Part shown: in pieces, positions 16,014 through 23,736 of the stretch
Layout: every line of letters starts with the position of its first letter
Numbering within the stretch: position 1 is the first letter of the stretch
Assembly: GCA_029287435.1 (NCBI GenBank)
Contig: JARFRD010000086.1
Span: forward strand, 1-46,331
Reading direction: 5' to 3'
Length of the DNA: 46,331 nucleotides
DNA from: Gammaproteobacteria bacterium
GTDB lineage: Bacteria; Pseudomonadota; Gammaproteobacteria; SZUA-229
Made by a program: the position numbers and the translations under genes
The notes under the pieces: model-generated
What the model was told of the DNA's origin: nothing
Databases searched by the model: none
The model's input: the letters and a program-made list of their open reading frames with translations, nothing else

Positions 16014-17699
16014 TTATTCATTCACCATGGATATATAACCAGTTGGACACTCGCTGGCGCATAGGCCGCAACCCTTACAGTAGTCATAGTCAAATACATA
16101 GAAGGAACCATCAAAAGTAACTTCATTGGTTTTCAGTACGGCACTATCAGGGCAGAGAGTCCAGCAGTTATCACAACGCAGGCAGTTACCGCAGGCGAAA
16201 CAACGATTGGCTTCATGGGCGGCCTGAAGCCCTGAAATACCTCCTTCGATTTCTGTTTCGCATGTACGCTCTTCAACAGAGAGAATTACCTGTTCTACGC
16301 GCGAACTGGGCTCAAAATATTCCATATTGAGACTATTGAAATGAACAGGCTCTGATTTATTTATTGTCGGCAGTTGTTGCTGCCTCAGTTTTGCAGCGAT
16401 AGCTTCTGCGGCAATTCTGCCGTTACCAATAGCCTCAGTGACAGTGCCACCATTACCTTCTACTGCATCACCGCCAGCGTAGATGTTTTCTTTGCCTTCA
16501 ATCTGTCCCCAGTCATCTACGCTGAAATAGGATTTGCCATCGAGTAAAGTTTCCATGCCAGCTGCATCAACCACCTGCCCAATGGCCGGAATAACCTGGT
16601 CAACGTGGAGTATACTTTCCGTTCCTTCAAAGGCTACGCGATGCAGACGGCCTTCCTCATCGGGTAACTTGCGCATACGCAGGATTTCTATGCCGGTCAG
16701 TTTTTCACCGCGCAGGATCAAGCGCTTAACGCCATGATGATCATGTATTTGCACACCTTCTTCGAGTGCCTGCTCGATCTCCCGTGGAATAGCGCGCATG
16801 TCATCTGCTGCAGGCTTATCTGGATCTGGCAGGCTACTGTGAATGACGATATGTGTGTCGACACCGTTACGATTCAGAATGCGTGCGATGTCAATAGCAG
16901 TATTACCACCGCCAATGACGGCGGCACTTTTCATCGCTGGCAGGCTTGCTACATCACTCCATTGTTTGAGCAGGTGTAGTCCTTCATGCAGATCATAGGG
17001 TGTAACACCATCCACACTCCATTCGTTACTTTTCATTACACCGGGAGCGAGAAATACTGCTGCATACTCTTGCTGAAGTTCAGGTAAGTGGATTTCACGC
17101 CCCAGCTTATGCCTTGATTTAAACGAGATGCCGGTATCCAGCAGACGTTCAATCTCTTTTCTTACGATCTCACGGGGGAGACGATAGTCCGGGATAGTGA
17201 ACAGGGTGCCGCCGGCTTCGGAAAGTTCATCGAATACCGTTACCTGCAGTCCATGGCGAATCAGATGATAGGCTGATGCCAGTCCTGCCGGTCCGGCTCC
17301 GACGACAGCAACGTGAGGTGCATTTTCAGCAGCAGGTGATACCGGGTATGCCCAGTTTTTTGCGAGCGCCTGATCACCTAGATAGCGTTCAATACTGTGA
17401 ATAGCTAACGGCTCATCGTATTGCCCGCGGTTGCATACTGATTCACAGGGATGAGGACAGACTCTGCCAGTGATAGCAGGGAGCGGATTGATGCTAACCA
17501 GTAATTCCCACGCTTCACGCGGCTTGTCTTCGTCCAGCAGAGCAAGGTATGCCTGGGGGTCTTCACCTGCCGGGCATGCAGAATGGCACGGAGCATTCCT
17601 GTGTGTGTGAACAGGCCGCTGAATGCGCCATGAACCAGTTTTGTATACCAGTGTGGTACCGGGATATGCGAAGCCGCCACGGGTTAGTTTCGATTCCAT
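16014..17699 (-). CDS. GltD-type FAD-NAD(P)H oxidoreductase with PorD-like 2[4Fe-4S] tail
   Basis: I use the ATG at 17699 (MESKLTRGG), preceded by AGGA; the track's 17741 is a TTG that would overlap porB. The protein has ~561 residues. The N-terminal GltD domain carries Cys sets CHSACPAGEDP and CPHPCESVCNRG. An FAD fold (VVGAGPAGLASAYHL) and an NAD(P) fold (VIGGGNTAIDIARIL) follow, then a tail with CFACGNCLRCDNCWTLCP and YCKGCGLCASECPTGYI, which is a PorD-like double [4Fe-4S] ferredoxin. As the last gene of the por operon it replaces the small PorD subunit. I infer that it sends electrons from 2-oxoacid oxidation straight to NAD(P)+, or the reverse, without free ferredoxin. Confidence 0.88.
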   Translation of the reverse strand: MESKLTRGGFAYPGTTLVYKTGSWRIQRPVHTHRNAPCHSACPAGEDPQAYLALLDEDKPREAWELLVSINPLPAITGRVCPHPCESVCNRGQYDEPLAIHSIERYLGDQALAKNWAYPVSPAAENAPHVAVVGAGPAGLASAYHLIRHGLQVTVFDELSEAGGTLFTIPDYRLPREIVRKEIERLLDTGISFKSRHKLGREIHLPELQQEYAAVFLAPGVMKSNEWSVDGVTPYDLHEGLHLLKQWSDVASLPAMKSAAVIGGGNTAIDIARILNRNGVDTHIVIHSSLPDPDKPAADDMRAIPREIEQALEEGVQIHDHHGVKRLILRGEKLTGIEILRMRKLPDEEGRLHRVAFEGTESILHVDQVIPAIGQVVDAAGMETLLDGKSYFSVDDWGQIEGKENIYAGGDAVEGNGGTVTEAIGNGRIAAEAIAAKLRQQQLPTINKSEPVHFNSLNMEYFEPSSRVEQVILSVEERTCETEIEGGISGLQAAHEANRCFACGNCLRCDNCWTLCPDSAVLKTNEVTFDGSFYVFDYDYCKGCGLCASECPTGYISMVNE

Positions 17700-17713
17700 A
17701 CTGCTGATCCTGT

Positions 17714-18721
17714 TTATGCCCAGCGCATGCCGCCACGACAAACTGTATCGGCTCCATCTGAGTCTTGAGCATCCATGCCTTCGCCACGTAGTTTGAAGTG
17801 TTTAATGTTGTGATCAGCCAGTGCCTGTATATGTGCGAGTTCTTCAATAGCACGAACATCACCTTGCTGAAACAGGTGCCGGAACCGCTGTTGCAGTACC
17901 AGATAATCGGTCACAGGTTTGGGGTTACGGATTGGCATGCTACCAATCATTTCCCTGCTTTCAAGCTCAATGACCGGGAATAGTCCGGTCTGGACAGCCA
18001 GGCGCGCAACCTTGATGCTATCTGCTCCGTCATGGCCCCAGCCCAGCGGGCAGGGACTATGGATCTGGATAAATGTCGGCCCTTCTATTTCCATTGCACG
18101 ACGAATTTTCTTGCGAAGATCAGAGGGGTATGCGACTGATGCTGTGGCAGCGTAGGGTATATGATGTGCAGCGACAATAGAGAGGATATCTTTCTTAAGA
18201 TTCTGTTTACCCATACGTGCACTGCCCGGCGGCGATGTCGTTGTCATGGCCGCATGCGGTGTCGAACTGGAACTTTGAATACCGGTGTTCATATATGCTT
18301 CGTTATCGAAGCAGACAAAAAGAACATTGTGTCCTCGCTCCAGCATACCCGAAAGTGACTGGAAACCGATATCAAAAGTACCGCCATCGCCAGCGAAGGC
18401 TAATACTTTGGTGGGTTTCCCCTGGGCCTTGAGTGCGGCTTCCATACCTGCTGCAATAGCGCCTGTATTTTCGAATAAGGAATGCATCCATGGTAGTCGC
18501 CATGCAGATTCTGGCCATGGTGTAGTAAAAATCTCCAGGCAACCTGTCGCATTTGCAATCATCACATCAGGGCCTGCGGCTTCAGTGACCAGCCTGGCGG
18601 CAAGTGCTTCACCACAACCCAGGCAGGCACGATGGCCGGATTCAAGGCCTTCAAAGCGCGGCTGGTTTTTTCGCAACTGCATGAGTGTCTCGGGCGTGAC
18701 TGTTTGTGTATCTTCATTCAT
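17714..18721 (-). CDS. porB: 2-oxoacid:acceptor oxidoreductase beta subunit (PorB type)
   Basis: TPP-binding subunit of a pyruvate-type oxidoreductase. Start taken at the ATG (18721); the track start 18736 is a TTG, also possible because AGGGA precedes it. ACLGCGEALAARL holds the first cluster ligands, and ATGCLEIFTTPWPESAWRLP with MHSLFENTGAIAAGMEAA is typical of PorB. The TPP motif is GDGGTFDIGFQSLSGMLERG...NEAYMNTG, and HSPCPLGW carries another conserved Cys. It catalyses CoA-dependent oxidative decarboxylation of a 2-oxoacid with PorA. Motifs favour pyruvate or a branched 2-oxoacid over 2-oxoglutarate, but specificity is not certain. It lies between porA and the oxidoreductase/ferredoxin fusion. 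Confidence 0.9.
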   Translation of the reverse strand: MNEDTQTVTPETLMQLRKNQPRFEGLESGHRACLGCGEALAARLVTEAAGPDVMIANATGCLEIFTTPWPESAWRLPWMHSLFENTGAIAAGMEAALKAQGKPTKVLAFAGDGGTFDIGFQSLSGMLERGHNVLFVCFDNEAYMNTGIQSSSSTPHAAMTTTSPPGSARMGKQNLKKDILSIVAAHHIPYAATASVAYPSDLRKKIRRAMEIEGPTFIQIHSPCPLGWGHDGADSIKVARLAVQTGLFPVIELESREMIGSMPIRNPKPVTDYLVLQQRFRHLFQQGDVRAIEELAHIQALADHNIKHFKLRGEGMDAQDSDGADTVCRGGMRWA

Positions 18722-18747
18722 ATCAGTTTTACTCAATACATCCCTGT

Positions 18748-19941
18748 TTAATTTGTAGCGGCACCAGTACCATGGTCTTCGGCTGACAGTTTCTCCAGCT
18801 CCACATCTATGATTGAAAAAGGTGCTGGCACGGCTACTTCGACCTGCTTGTGCAGTTTGCGGTAGATTTCCAGTGGCATATCACGCCCACCAAGACCGAC
18901 AGCAAAACTGTGCACTCTTACCTCGCTTGCCATATGTGTCAGTGCTGCCTGCACTTCCGATGAAACGATACCCCCGAAACCGGGTGACAGTGCGCGCTCA
19001 AGAACAATGAGATCAGTTAGTTCAGAACATGCCTGGCGAAGAGCATCGACAGGGAATGGCCTGTAGGAACGCAGTTTGATTAATTTAGTAGCGGGCAGTT
19101 CTGTGAAGGTATCACGTGCCGCGCATAATGTGCCAAAAATCGATCCCAATGTCAGGATTCCGATGTGTGCATCTGCAGGCCCGTCAACACTGAGTAGACT
19201 GCCCGCAGAACGACCGGAGAGCTGTTGCCAGTCAGTATCGGCTGCAACGATTTCATTGATGGCATCAAGTAGTGCATGGTGATGTGAATGCCTTGCTTCA
19301 GAATAGTGATCCGGAGAAACCAGAGTACCGACACTGGTTGGTTTCAATGGATCGAGTGCACGAGAGAAGTTGAATGGCGGCAGATACGTATCGACCATTT
19401 TCTGGTCAGGGATATCGATCGGTTCAAGAGTATGCGTCAGCGTGAAGCCGTCCATGCAAACCATCACAGGCAGCTCGGTTGCTTCTGAAATTCGATAGGC
19501 CTGGATAGTGGTATCAACAGCCTCCTGATTGTCTGAGCAGTAAAGCTGTATCCAGCCGGCATCTCTTACAGCCATTGAATCCTGCTGGTCATTCCAGATT
19601 GAAAGTGGGGCTGATATTGCCCGGTTAGCGCAGGTCATCACCATCGGTATACGAAGTCCGGCGATATTGTAGAGCACCTCGCTCATTAACAGGATGCCCT
19701 GTGAAGCACTCGCGGTATAGGTCCTTGAACCGGCACTGGCTGCGCCGAGGACTAGCGATGCGGCAGAGAACTCACTCTCCACACTCACCAGTTCGCATTC
19801 CATTTTGCCATTGGCGACGAGTTTGGCTATGTTTTCCACGATATGGGTCTGTGGCGTAATAGGATAGGCTGCCACAACTTGTGGACGGCATAGCGCGACT
19901 GTCTGGGCAATGGCCTGTGATCCTTCTAGTGCTTTACGCAT
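18748..19941 (-). CDS. porA: 2-oxoacid:acceptor oxidoreductase alpha subunit (PorA type)
   Basis: Start taken at the ATG at 19941 (MRKALEGSQAIA), which overlaps the porG stop in ATGCGTAA; the track's longer start adds 20 residues from inside porG. The protein has 397 residues, the usual PorA size. AAYPITPQTHIVENIA is the classic alpha-subunit motif, followed by VESEFSAASLVLGAASAGSR and TASASQGILLMSEVLYNIAG. The C-terminal part contains LRSYRPFPVDALR and ERALSPGFGGIVSSEV. It works with PorB and PorG in CoA-dependent 2-oxoacid cleavage or synthesis. Confidence 0.92.
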   Translation of the reverse strand: MRKALEGSQAIAQTVALCRPQVVAAYPITPQTHIVENIAKLVANGKMECELVSVESEFSAASLVLGAASAGSRTYTASASQGILLMSEVLYNIAGLRIPMVMTCANRAISAPLSIWNDQQDSMAVRDAGWIQLYCSDNQEAVDTTIQAYRISEATELPVMVCMDGFTLTHTLEPIDIPDQKMVDTYLPPFNFSRALDPLKPTSVGTLVSPDHYSEARHSHHHALLDAINEIVAADTDWQQLSGRSAGSLLSVDGPADAHIGILTLGSIFGTLCAARDTFTELPATKLIKLRSYRPFPVDALRQACSELTDLIVLERALSPGFGGIVSSEVQAALTHMASEVRVHSFAVGLGGRDMPLEIYRKLHKQVEVAVPAPFSIIDVELEKLSAEDHGTGAATN

Positions 19942-20506
19942 TGGCTGTTTGTTTCCACAAATTTGCTGGTATAGTTTTAGATGCAGCTTCAATAAGTGCA
20001 ATATTTTTTTCCAGTACTTCGCCTTTGAAGCGTTCTTTCAGTGAATCAGTTAATGAAGACACAGGAAGCAAATCCGTGAGCTGAAGAAAAGCTGACAATA
20101 GTGCCGTATTGGGTACTGGGCGCCCCAGGTACTGCAGCGCCAGTTGTGTAGCCGGCAAGGTTACCAGACTGCTGTGGACAATGTCTTCACTGGCATAGGC
20201 TTCGCTGCTTTTCGATGTGTTCAACAAAATACTGCCGCCGCTTTTCAGGCCTTCCGTGATACCGGGGACATTCATCAGGGCATCATCCTGAATAATGAGA
20301 AAGTCTGGAGATGCAACCTGACAGCGGCGCCTGATTGGTTCATGATTGAGTCGCACGAATGCGACTACTGGTGCACCGCGGCGTTCCGCGCCAAAAGCGG
20401 GAAATGCCTGTGCGTGCCATCCTTCATTGATGGCAGAGGTCGCAAGCAGGTAGGCTGCGACGACATTTCCCTGTCCGCCACGGCCATGTATTCTTACCTC
20501 AATCAT
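19934..20506 (-). CDS. porG: 2-oxoacid:acceptor oxidoreductase gamma subunit (PorG type)
   Basis: 190 residues, normal for PorG. EVRIHGRGGQGNVVAAYLLA is the defining N-terminal motif, followed by AFPAFGAERRGAPVVAFVRL. It helps form the CoA-binding part of the enzyme. It is the first clearly real gene of the operon (G-A-B-oxidoreductase), and overlaps porA by 8 bases. Confidence 0.93.
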   Translation of the reverse strand: MIEVRIHGRGGQGNVVAAYLLATSAINEGWHAQAFPAFGAERRGAPVVAFVRLNHEPIRRRCQVASPDFLIIQDDALMNVPGITEGLKSGGSILLNTSKSSEAYASEDIVHSSLVTLPATQLALQYLGRPVPNTALLSAFLQLTDLLPVSSLTDSLKERFKGEVLEKNIALIEAASKTIPANLWKQTANA

Positions 20507-20759
20507 TATTGATATCCCAATTCAGCAAAGCGTGGTTTGGCCATGTGCTAATTAGGCAGCTGACACTTTTAGTATTCATTTTATTTGCAAATTCATTTCT
20601 TTTAAGCGCATCTTGATAGTTAGTTACAGCAGAGAGATCTAAATTATTATGACTGGATTCAGTGCCATCAATTCTTCGGCCAGTGTCAAACAGGATAAAG
20701 CCGGACAGTATAATAATCACAGCTGCTGAGATAATCGGTGACTGCGCCGGTCTCTGCAT
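20499..20759 (-). CDS. Possible small single-pass membrane protein upstream of porG
   Basis: 86 residues; one hydrophobic segment (IISAAVIIILSGFILF) near the N-terminus, then a polar region with no recognisable domain. Its stop overlaps the porG start by 8 bases (ATGATTGA), which looks like translational coupling. No convincing ribosome site precedes the ATG and I recognise no family. It may be chance reading frame in the porG leader. Confidence 0.3.
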   Translation of the reverse strand: MQRPAQSPIISAAVIIILSGFILFDTGRRIDGTESSHNNLDLSAVTNYQDALKRNEFANKMNTKSVSCLISTWPNHALLNWDINND

Positions 20760-20962
20760 GAACAGGCTGGCGGCAGGTGTGTTGAATCATCGTGAAATCT
20801 GATACCAATTTTTCTCTCCGGCTTACCTGTAACGAGCTAGCTCTATAAATTTTCTCATGTGGTATGAAAGACTAGAATTTTGAACTGCTGTTGTCAGACG
20901 ATAACAGCCCCCAATATATATGTTTTCGAATTCTTTACTGTCTCATCAATAGTGTTTTATCG
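20760..20962. other. Intergenic region with a hairpin
   Basis: About 200 bases. GCTGTTGTC-AGAC-GATAACAGC (20887-20908) can form a 9-pair stem with one G-T wobble, and CAATAG/CTATTG arms lie close to the alpha-E stop codon. Neither has a T-run on either strand, so I do not call a terminator. The leader of the por operon probably lies here. Confidence 0.4.
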
Positions 20963-21934
20963 CTATTGGTGCTGTCTAAATTTATATATCTTCGGCGAGA
21001 CTTCCTTGCCTTCGAAATAGCTGTAAGTTAGCTCATCATTTAAATCATATAATATTAGCTGTAATTCATTGATGAATTCGTTCAATCTTCCACCAACAAT
21101 CTTAGTAATATCGATATTGTCAATCTTTCGTTGTGCGCGCACAAGGGCATACTGTGGTGCTTCATTTAACGGCAGGTTACGCAGACACAGTTCAACCTGA
21201 GTGAGGCAGTGCCTGATTGCACGCGGAAAATAAGTATCCTGTAATAAAAAACGCAATACCTCTACACCACGTACACGCACATGCACATAGCGTCTGTACA
21301 TCTGGTATCCGGCAAGAGAATCAAGCACACTTTTCCACTGGATGTCATCAAATGGCTTGAGTTCTTCATCATGCTTAGGTAATAGATTGTCGGCCCTTAC
21401 ATCTATTACGCGCGAAGTCATATCGGCTCGCTCGATATTACGACCCAGACGCACGAACTCGTATATCTGGTCATGGCTCATAGATGCTGACAACTTCCCC
21501 GTTATCAGGTGGCAGGAATCAATAACATGGCTCAAAAACTCATAACGACTGCGGCGGGTCAGAACCGCAGACTTGTTGGCTTTTGCATAGCTGTAAAGAT
21601 CGTTTAGTGTTTCCCAGACGCCGCGTGGGAAAATTGCCCTTGATGTGCGCAGGTTCTCGCGCGAATTTTTCAATGAGCAGAGCATGCAGCTCTGGTTATT
21701 GGTATCCATCACGAGAAACCGCATTACGTTACGTTCACTGGCCTCCTTGTAAGTGTCATAAAATATTTCTGACTTACCGGTAATCGATACAAGTGGTGCC
21801 CAGCCCAGAGTAGCGTTGCGCGGCATATCCAATAACAGGTTATTGTTGACCAGCACCATACGTGCCGTATTCTCGACACGCTCGACATAACGTGCAAACC
21901 AGTAAACACGCTCAGCTACACTTGATAGCAACAT
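20963..21934 (-). CDS. Alpha-E domain protein (DUF403)
   Basis: 323 residues, almost entirely helical, with the family opening SVAERVYWFARYVERVENTARM and a closing helical array (ALVRAQRKIDNIDI). Alpha-E proteins are known from comparative genomics to occur with circularly permuted ATP-grasp enzymes and transglutaminases in predicted peptide-synthesis or protein-tagging systems; their biochemical role is not established. It starts 2 bases after the ATP-grasp gene, a typical operonic pair. A second alpha-E domain occurs as the C-terminal half of the 856-residue protein in this window. Confidence 0.92.
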   Translation of the reverse strand: MLLSSVAERVYWFARYVERVENTARMVLVNNNLLLDMPRNATLGWAPLVSITGKSEIFYDTYKEASERNVMRFLVMDTNNQSCMLCSLKNSRENLRTSRAIFPRGVWETLNDLYSYAKANKSAVLTRRSRYEFLSHVIDSCHLITGKLSASMSHDQIYEFVRLGRNIERADMTSRVIDVRADNLLPKHDEELKPFDDIQWKSVLDSLAGYQMYRRYVHVRVRGVEVLRFLLQDTYFPRAIRHCLTQVELCLRNLPLNEAPQYALVRAQRKIDNIDITKIVGGRLNEFINELQLILYDLNDELTYSYFEGKEVSPKIYKFRQHQ

Positions 21935-21936
21935 GT

Positions 21937-23385
21937 TTATGCTCCTCCTGTTTCAACAATCCATGTATCCTTGCTACCACCTCCCTGTGATGAATTAACA
22001 ACCAGGGAACCTTTGTTGAGTGCCACACGTGTCAGTCCGCCACGCGTGACATGCATACTATCACCAGAAAGAATAAATGGTCTCAAATCAACATGACGTG
22101 GTTCTATTTCCCCATCACATAATGTTGGCACTGTCGATAATGATAATGTCGGCTGTGCAATATAGTTGCGAGGGTTCTTCTTTATCAGTGCTGCAAATTC
22201 CCGGTGCATGCGTTTACTGGCAGCAGGACCCACCATCATGCCATATCCGCCAGATTCGTTTGCTGGTTTGACGACCATATTCTCGAGGTTGGCGAGCACA
22301 TGCTCACGTTGTTTATCATCCATGCACAGGTAGGTCGGTACGTTTGGCAGGATGGCATCTTGATCCAGGTAGTAACGAATCATATCCGGCACATATGCAT
22401 AAACAACCTTGTCATCGGCAACACCTGCACCAGGCGCATTGGCAATGGCCACGTTGCCTTTTCTCCATGCGTTCATTATGCCGGGTACGCCTAACATGGA
22501 ATCCGGGTTGAATACTTGAGGGTCCAGAAACAGATCATCAACCCTTCGATAAATGACATCGACACGGGAACGACCATTGATTGTTTTCATAAACACAATA
22601 TCATCTTCAACGATCAGATCACTGCCGCTAACAAGTTCAACACCCATTTGTTGGGCCAGGTATGAATGTTCAAAATAGGCTGAGTTATAGATACCCGGTG
22701 TCAGCACAACGATAGATGGATACTCTGTTGGCTGTGCAGACAGAGAAGCCAGCATATCGAACAGGCGCGTCGAATAGCCGTCGATAGGCAGGATGCTGTG
22801 ATCCTCAAACAGTTCGGGAAAAACGCGCTTCATAACGAGGCGATTTTCCAGCATATATGAAACACCCGACGGTACTCTCAAGTTATCTTCTAATACATAC
22901 ATGGTGCCGTCAAAATCACGAACCAGGTCACTCCCGCAGATGTGAGCCCAGACTCCATGGGCAGGTTTTATTCCCATGCATTGTTCACGAAAGTTAACAG
23001 ATTGTTTGAGTACTTCTGCCGGAAATATTCCGTCTTTGATGATTTTCTGTTTATCGTAAATATCGGCGATGAACATATTCAGCGCCTGAGCGCGTTGTAT
23101 GAGTCCTTCTTCTATACGTTGCCACTCGCGAGCCGATATAATGCGCGGGATAATATCAAACGGCCATACCCTGTCGATACCACCTTCTTCACTATAGACT
23201 GTAAAGGTAATGCCCATTACATGCATGGCCAGTTCTGCAGCTTCTCTCCGCTCCTTGAGGTCTTCTTCACTGAGGTTGCGAAGATAATGCATTACTTTGC
23301 CGGCACCACTACGAGCGCGCCCACTGGATGTTAATAGTTCATCGTAAGTGTCTTTGCTTGAATAATGTTTCCAGTCAATAGTCAT
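21937..23385 (-). CDS. Circularly permuted type 2 ATP-grasp protein (predicted peptide ligase)
   Basis: 482 residues. Family features: RVWPFDIIPRIISAREWQRIEEGL, VHFREQ-like NFREQCMGIKPAHG, DGTMYVLEDNLRVPSGVSYMLENR, ENMVVKPANESGGYGMMVGP (nucleotide-binding region) and the closing GLTRVALNKGSLVVNSSQGGGSKDTWI. ATP-grasp enzymes form amide bonds through acylphosphates; members of this subfamily are predicted to be amidoligases with unknown substrates. It is first gene of a two-gene operon with the alpha-E protein, and a sigma-54-type promoter lies ~50 bases upstream. A paralogue is fused to alpha-E elsewhere in the window. Confidence 0.92.
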   Translation of the reverse strand: MTIDWKHYSSKDTYDELLTSSGRARSGAGKVMHYLRNLSEEDLKERREAAELAMHVMGITFTVYSEEGGIDRVWPFDIIPRIISAREWQRIEEGLIQRAQALNMFIADIYDKQKIIKDGIFPAEVLKQSVNFREQCMGIKPAHGVWAHICGSDLVRDFDGTMYVLEDNLRVPSGVSYMLENRLVMKRVFPELFEDHSILPIDGYSTRLFDMLASLSAQPTEYPSIVVLTPGIYNSAYFEHSYLAQQMGVELVSGSDLIVEDDIVFMKTINGRSRVDVIYRRVDDLFLDPQVFNPDSMLGVPGIMNAWRKGNVAIANAPGAGVADDKVVYAYVPDMIRYYLDQDAILPNVPTYLCMDDKQREHVLANLENMVVKPANESGGYGMMVGPAASKRMHREFAALIKKNPRNYIAQPTLSLSTVPTLCDGEIEPRHVDLRPFILSGDSMHVTRGGLTRVALNKGSLVVNSSQGGGSKDTWIVETGGA

Positions 23386-23445
23386 ATGAACAACGGTATT
23401 CAGTGTTAAGTCAGTAACAGGTGTTTCTTATGATATGCATTAATA

Positions 23446-23462
23446 AGCAAGCTATATGCCAA
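23446..23462 (-). promoter_or_regulatory. Sigma-54 (-24/-12) promoter of the ATP-grasp/alpha-E operon
   Basis: Read on the minus strand the sequence is TTGGCATATAGCTTGCT. It agrees with YTGGCACGRNNNTTGCW except in the C7 and G8 positions, with exactly 10 bases between the invariant GG and GC. The expected transcript start (~23435) lies about 50 bases before the ATG at 23385. Confidence 0.72.
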
Positions 23463-23531
23463 TATCAAGCGCACAGGATGTTGCTAGTTAACTAAAGAAA
23501 TGGAGCATACGCTAATTGATTCATGATTACT

Positions 23532-23548
23532 TGCACCATTTCGGGCAC
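23532..23548. promoter_or_regulatory. Weaker NtrC-like half site
   Basis: TGCACC-ATTTC-GGGCAC. The left half is a perfect match to the NtrC consensus TGCACC-N5-GGTGCA; the right half is degenerate. Its centre lies 32 bases (about three helical turns) from the stronger palindrome. Confidence 0.4.
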
Positions 23549-23561
23549 TCTACGATTGCAT

Positions 23562-23582
23562 ATTGCACTCATTAAGTGCAAT
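23562..23582. promoter_or_regulatory. NtrC-like palindromic enhancer site
   Basis: ATTGCACT-CATTA-AGTGCAAT, a perfect palindrome with 8-base arms that contains TGCAC-N7-GTGCA, the NtrC-type pattern. It is about 136 bases upstream of the predicted minus-strand start and about 128 bases upstream of the predicted plus-strand start, so it could serve both sigma-54 promoters. Confidence 0.65.
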
Positions 23583-23672
23583 TGCTTTATTTCGAAAAGA
23601 GCCAGGCATTTGAAGGTATACATAATCATCAAAATACTAAAGAGTTTGTTGATTAGATTGTAACAATAAAAA

Positions 23673-23689
23673 ATGGCGCATTTATTGCA
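23673..23689 (+). promoter_or_regulatory. Sigma-54 (-24/-12) promoter of the VOC/HPPD-like gene
   Basis: ATGGCGCATTTATTGCA matches YTGGCACGRNNNTTGCW at the GG, at C5 and C7, and over TTGCA, with exactly 10 bases between GG and GC. The predicted transcript start (~23700) lies 37 bases before the ATG at 23737. Confidence 0.65.
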
Positions 23690-23736
23690 TTTTAAATTAG
23701 CAATTTCAATCTACATCTCTAATTTACATCTAGTTA

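Noticed and set aside
15858-16064. 68-residue plus-strand ORF
   Set aside because: Random composition, runs antisense into the PorD-GltD gene, no ribosome site.
17700-17741. N-terminal extension of the PorD-GltD protein from TTG
   Set aside because: It would overlap porB, while the ATG at 17699 has an AGGA ribosome site and a family-like start.
20887-20908. Hairpin GCTGTTGTC/GATAACAGC as terminator
   Set aside because: Nine-pair stem but no T-run on either strand.
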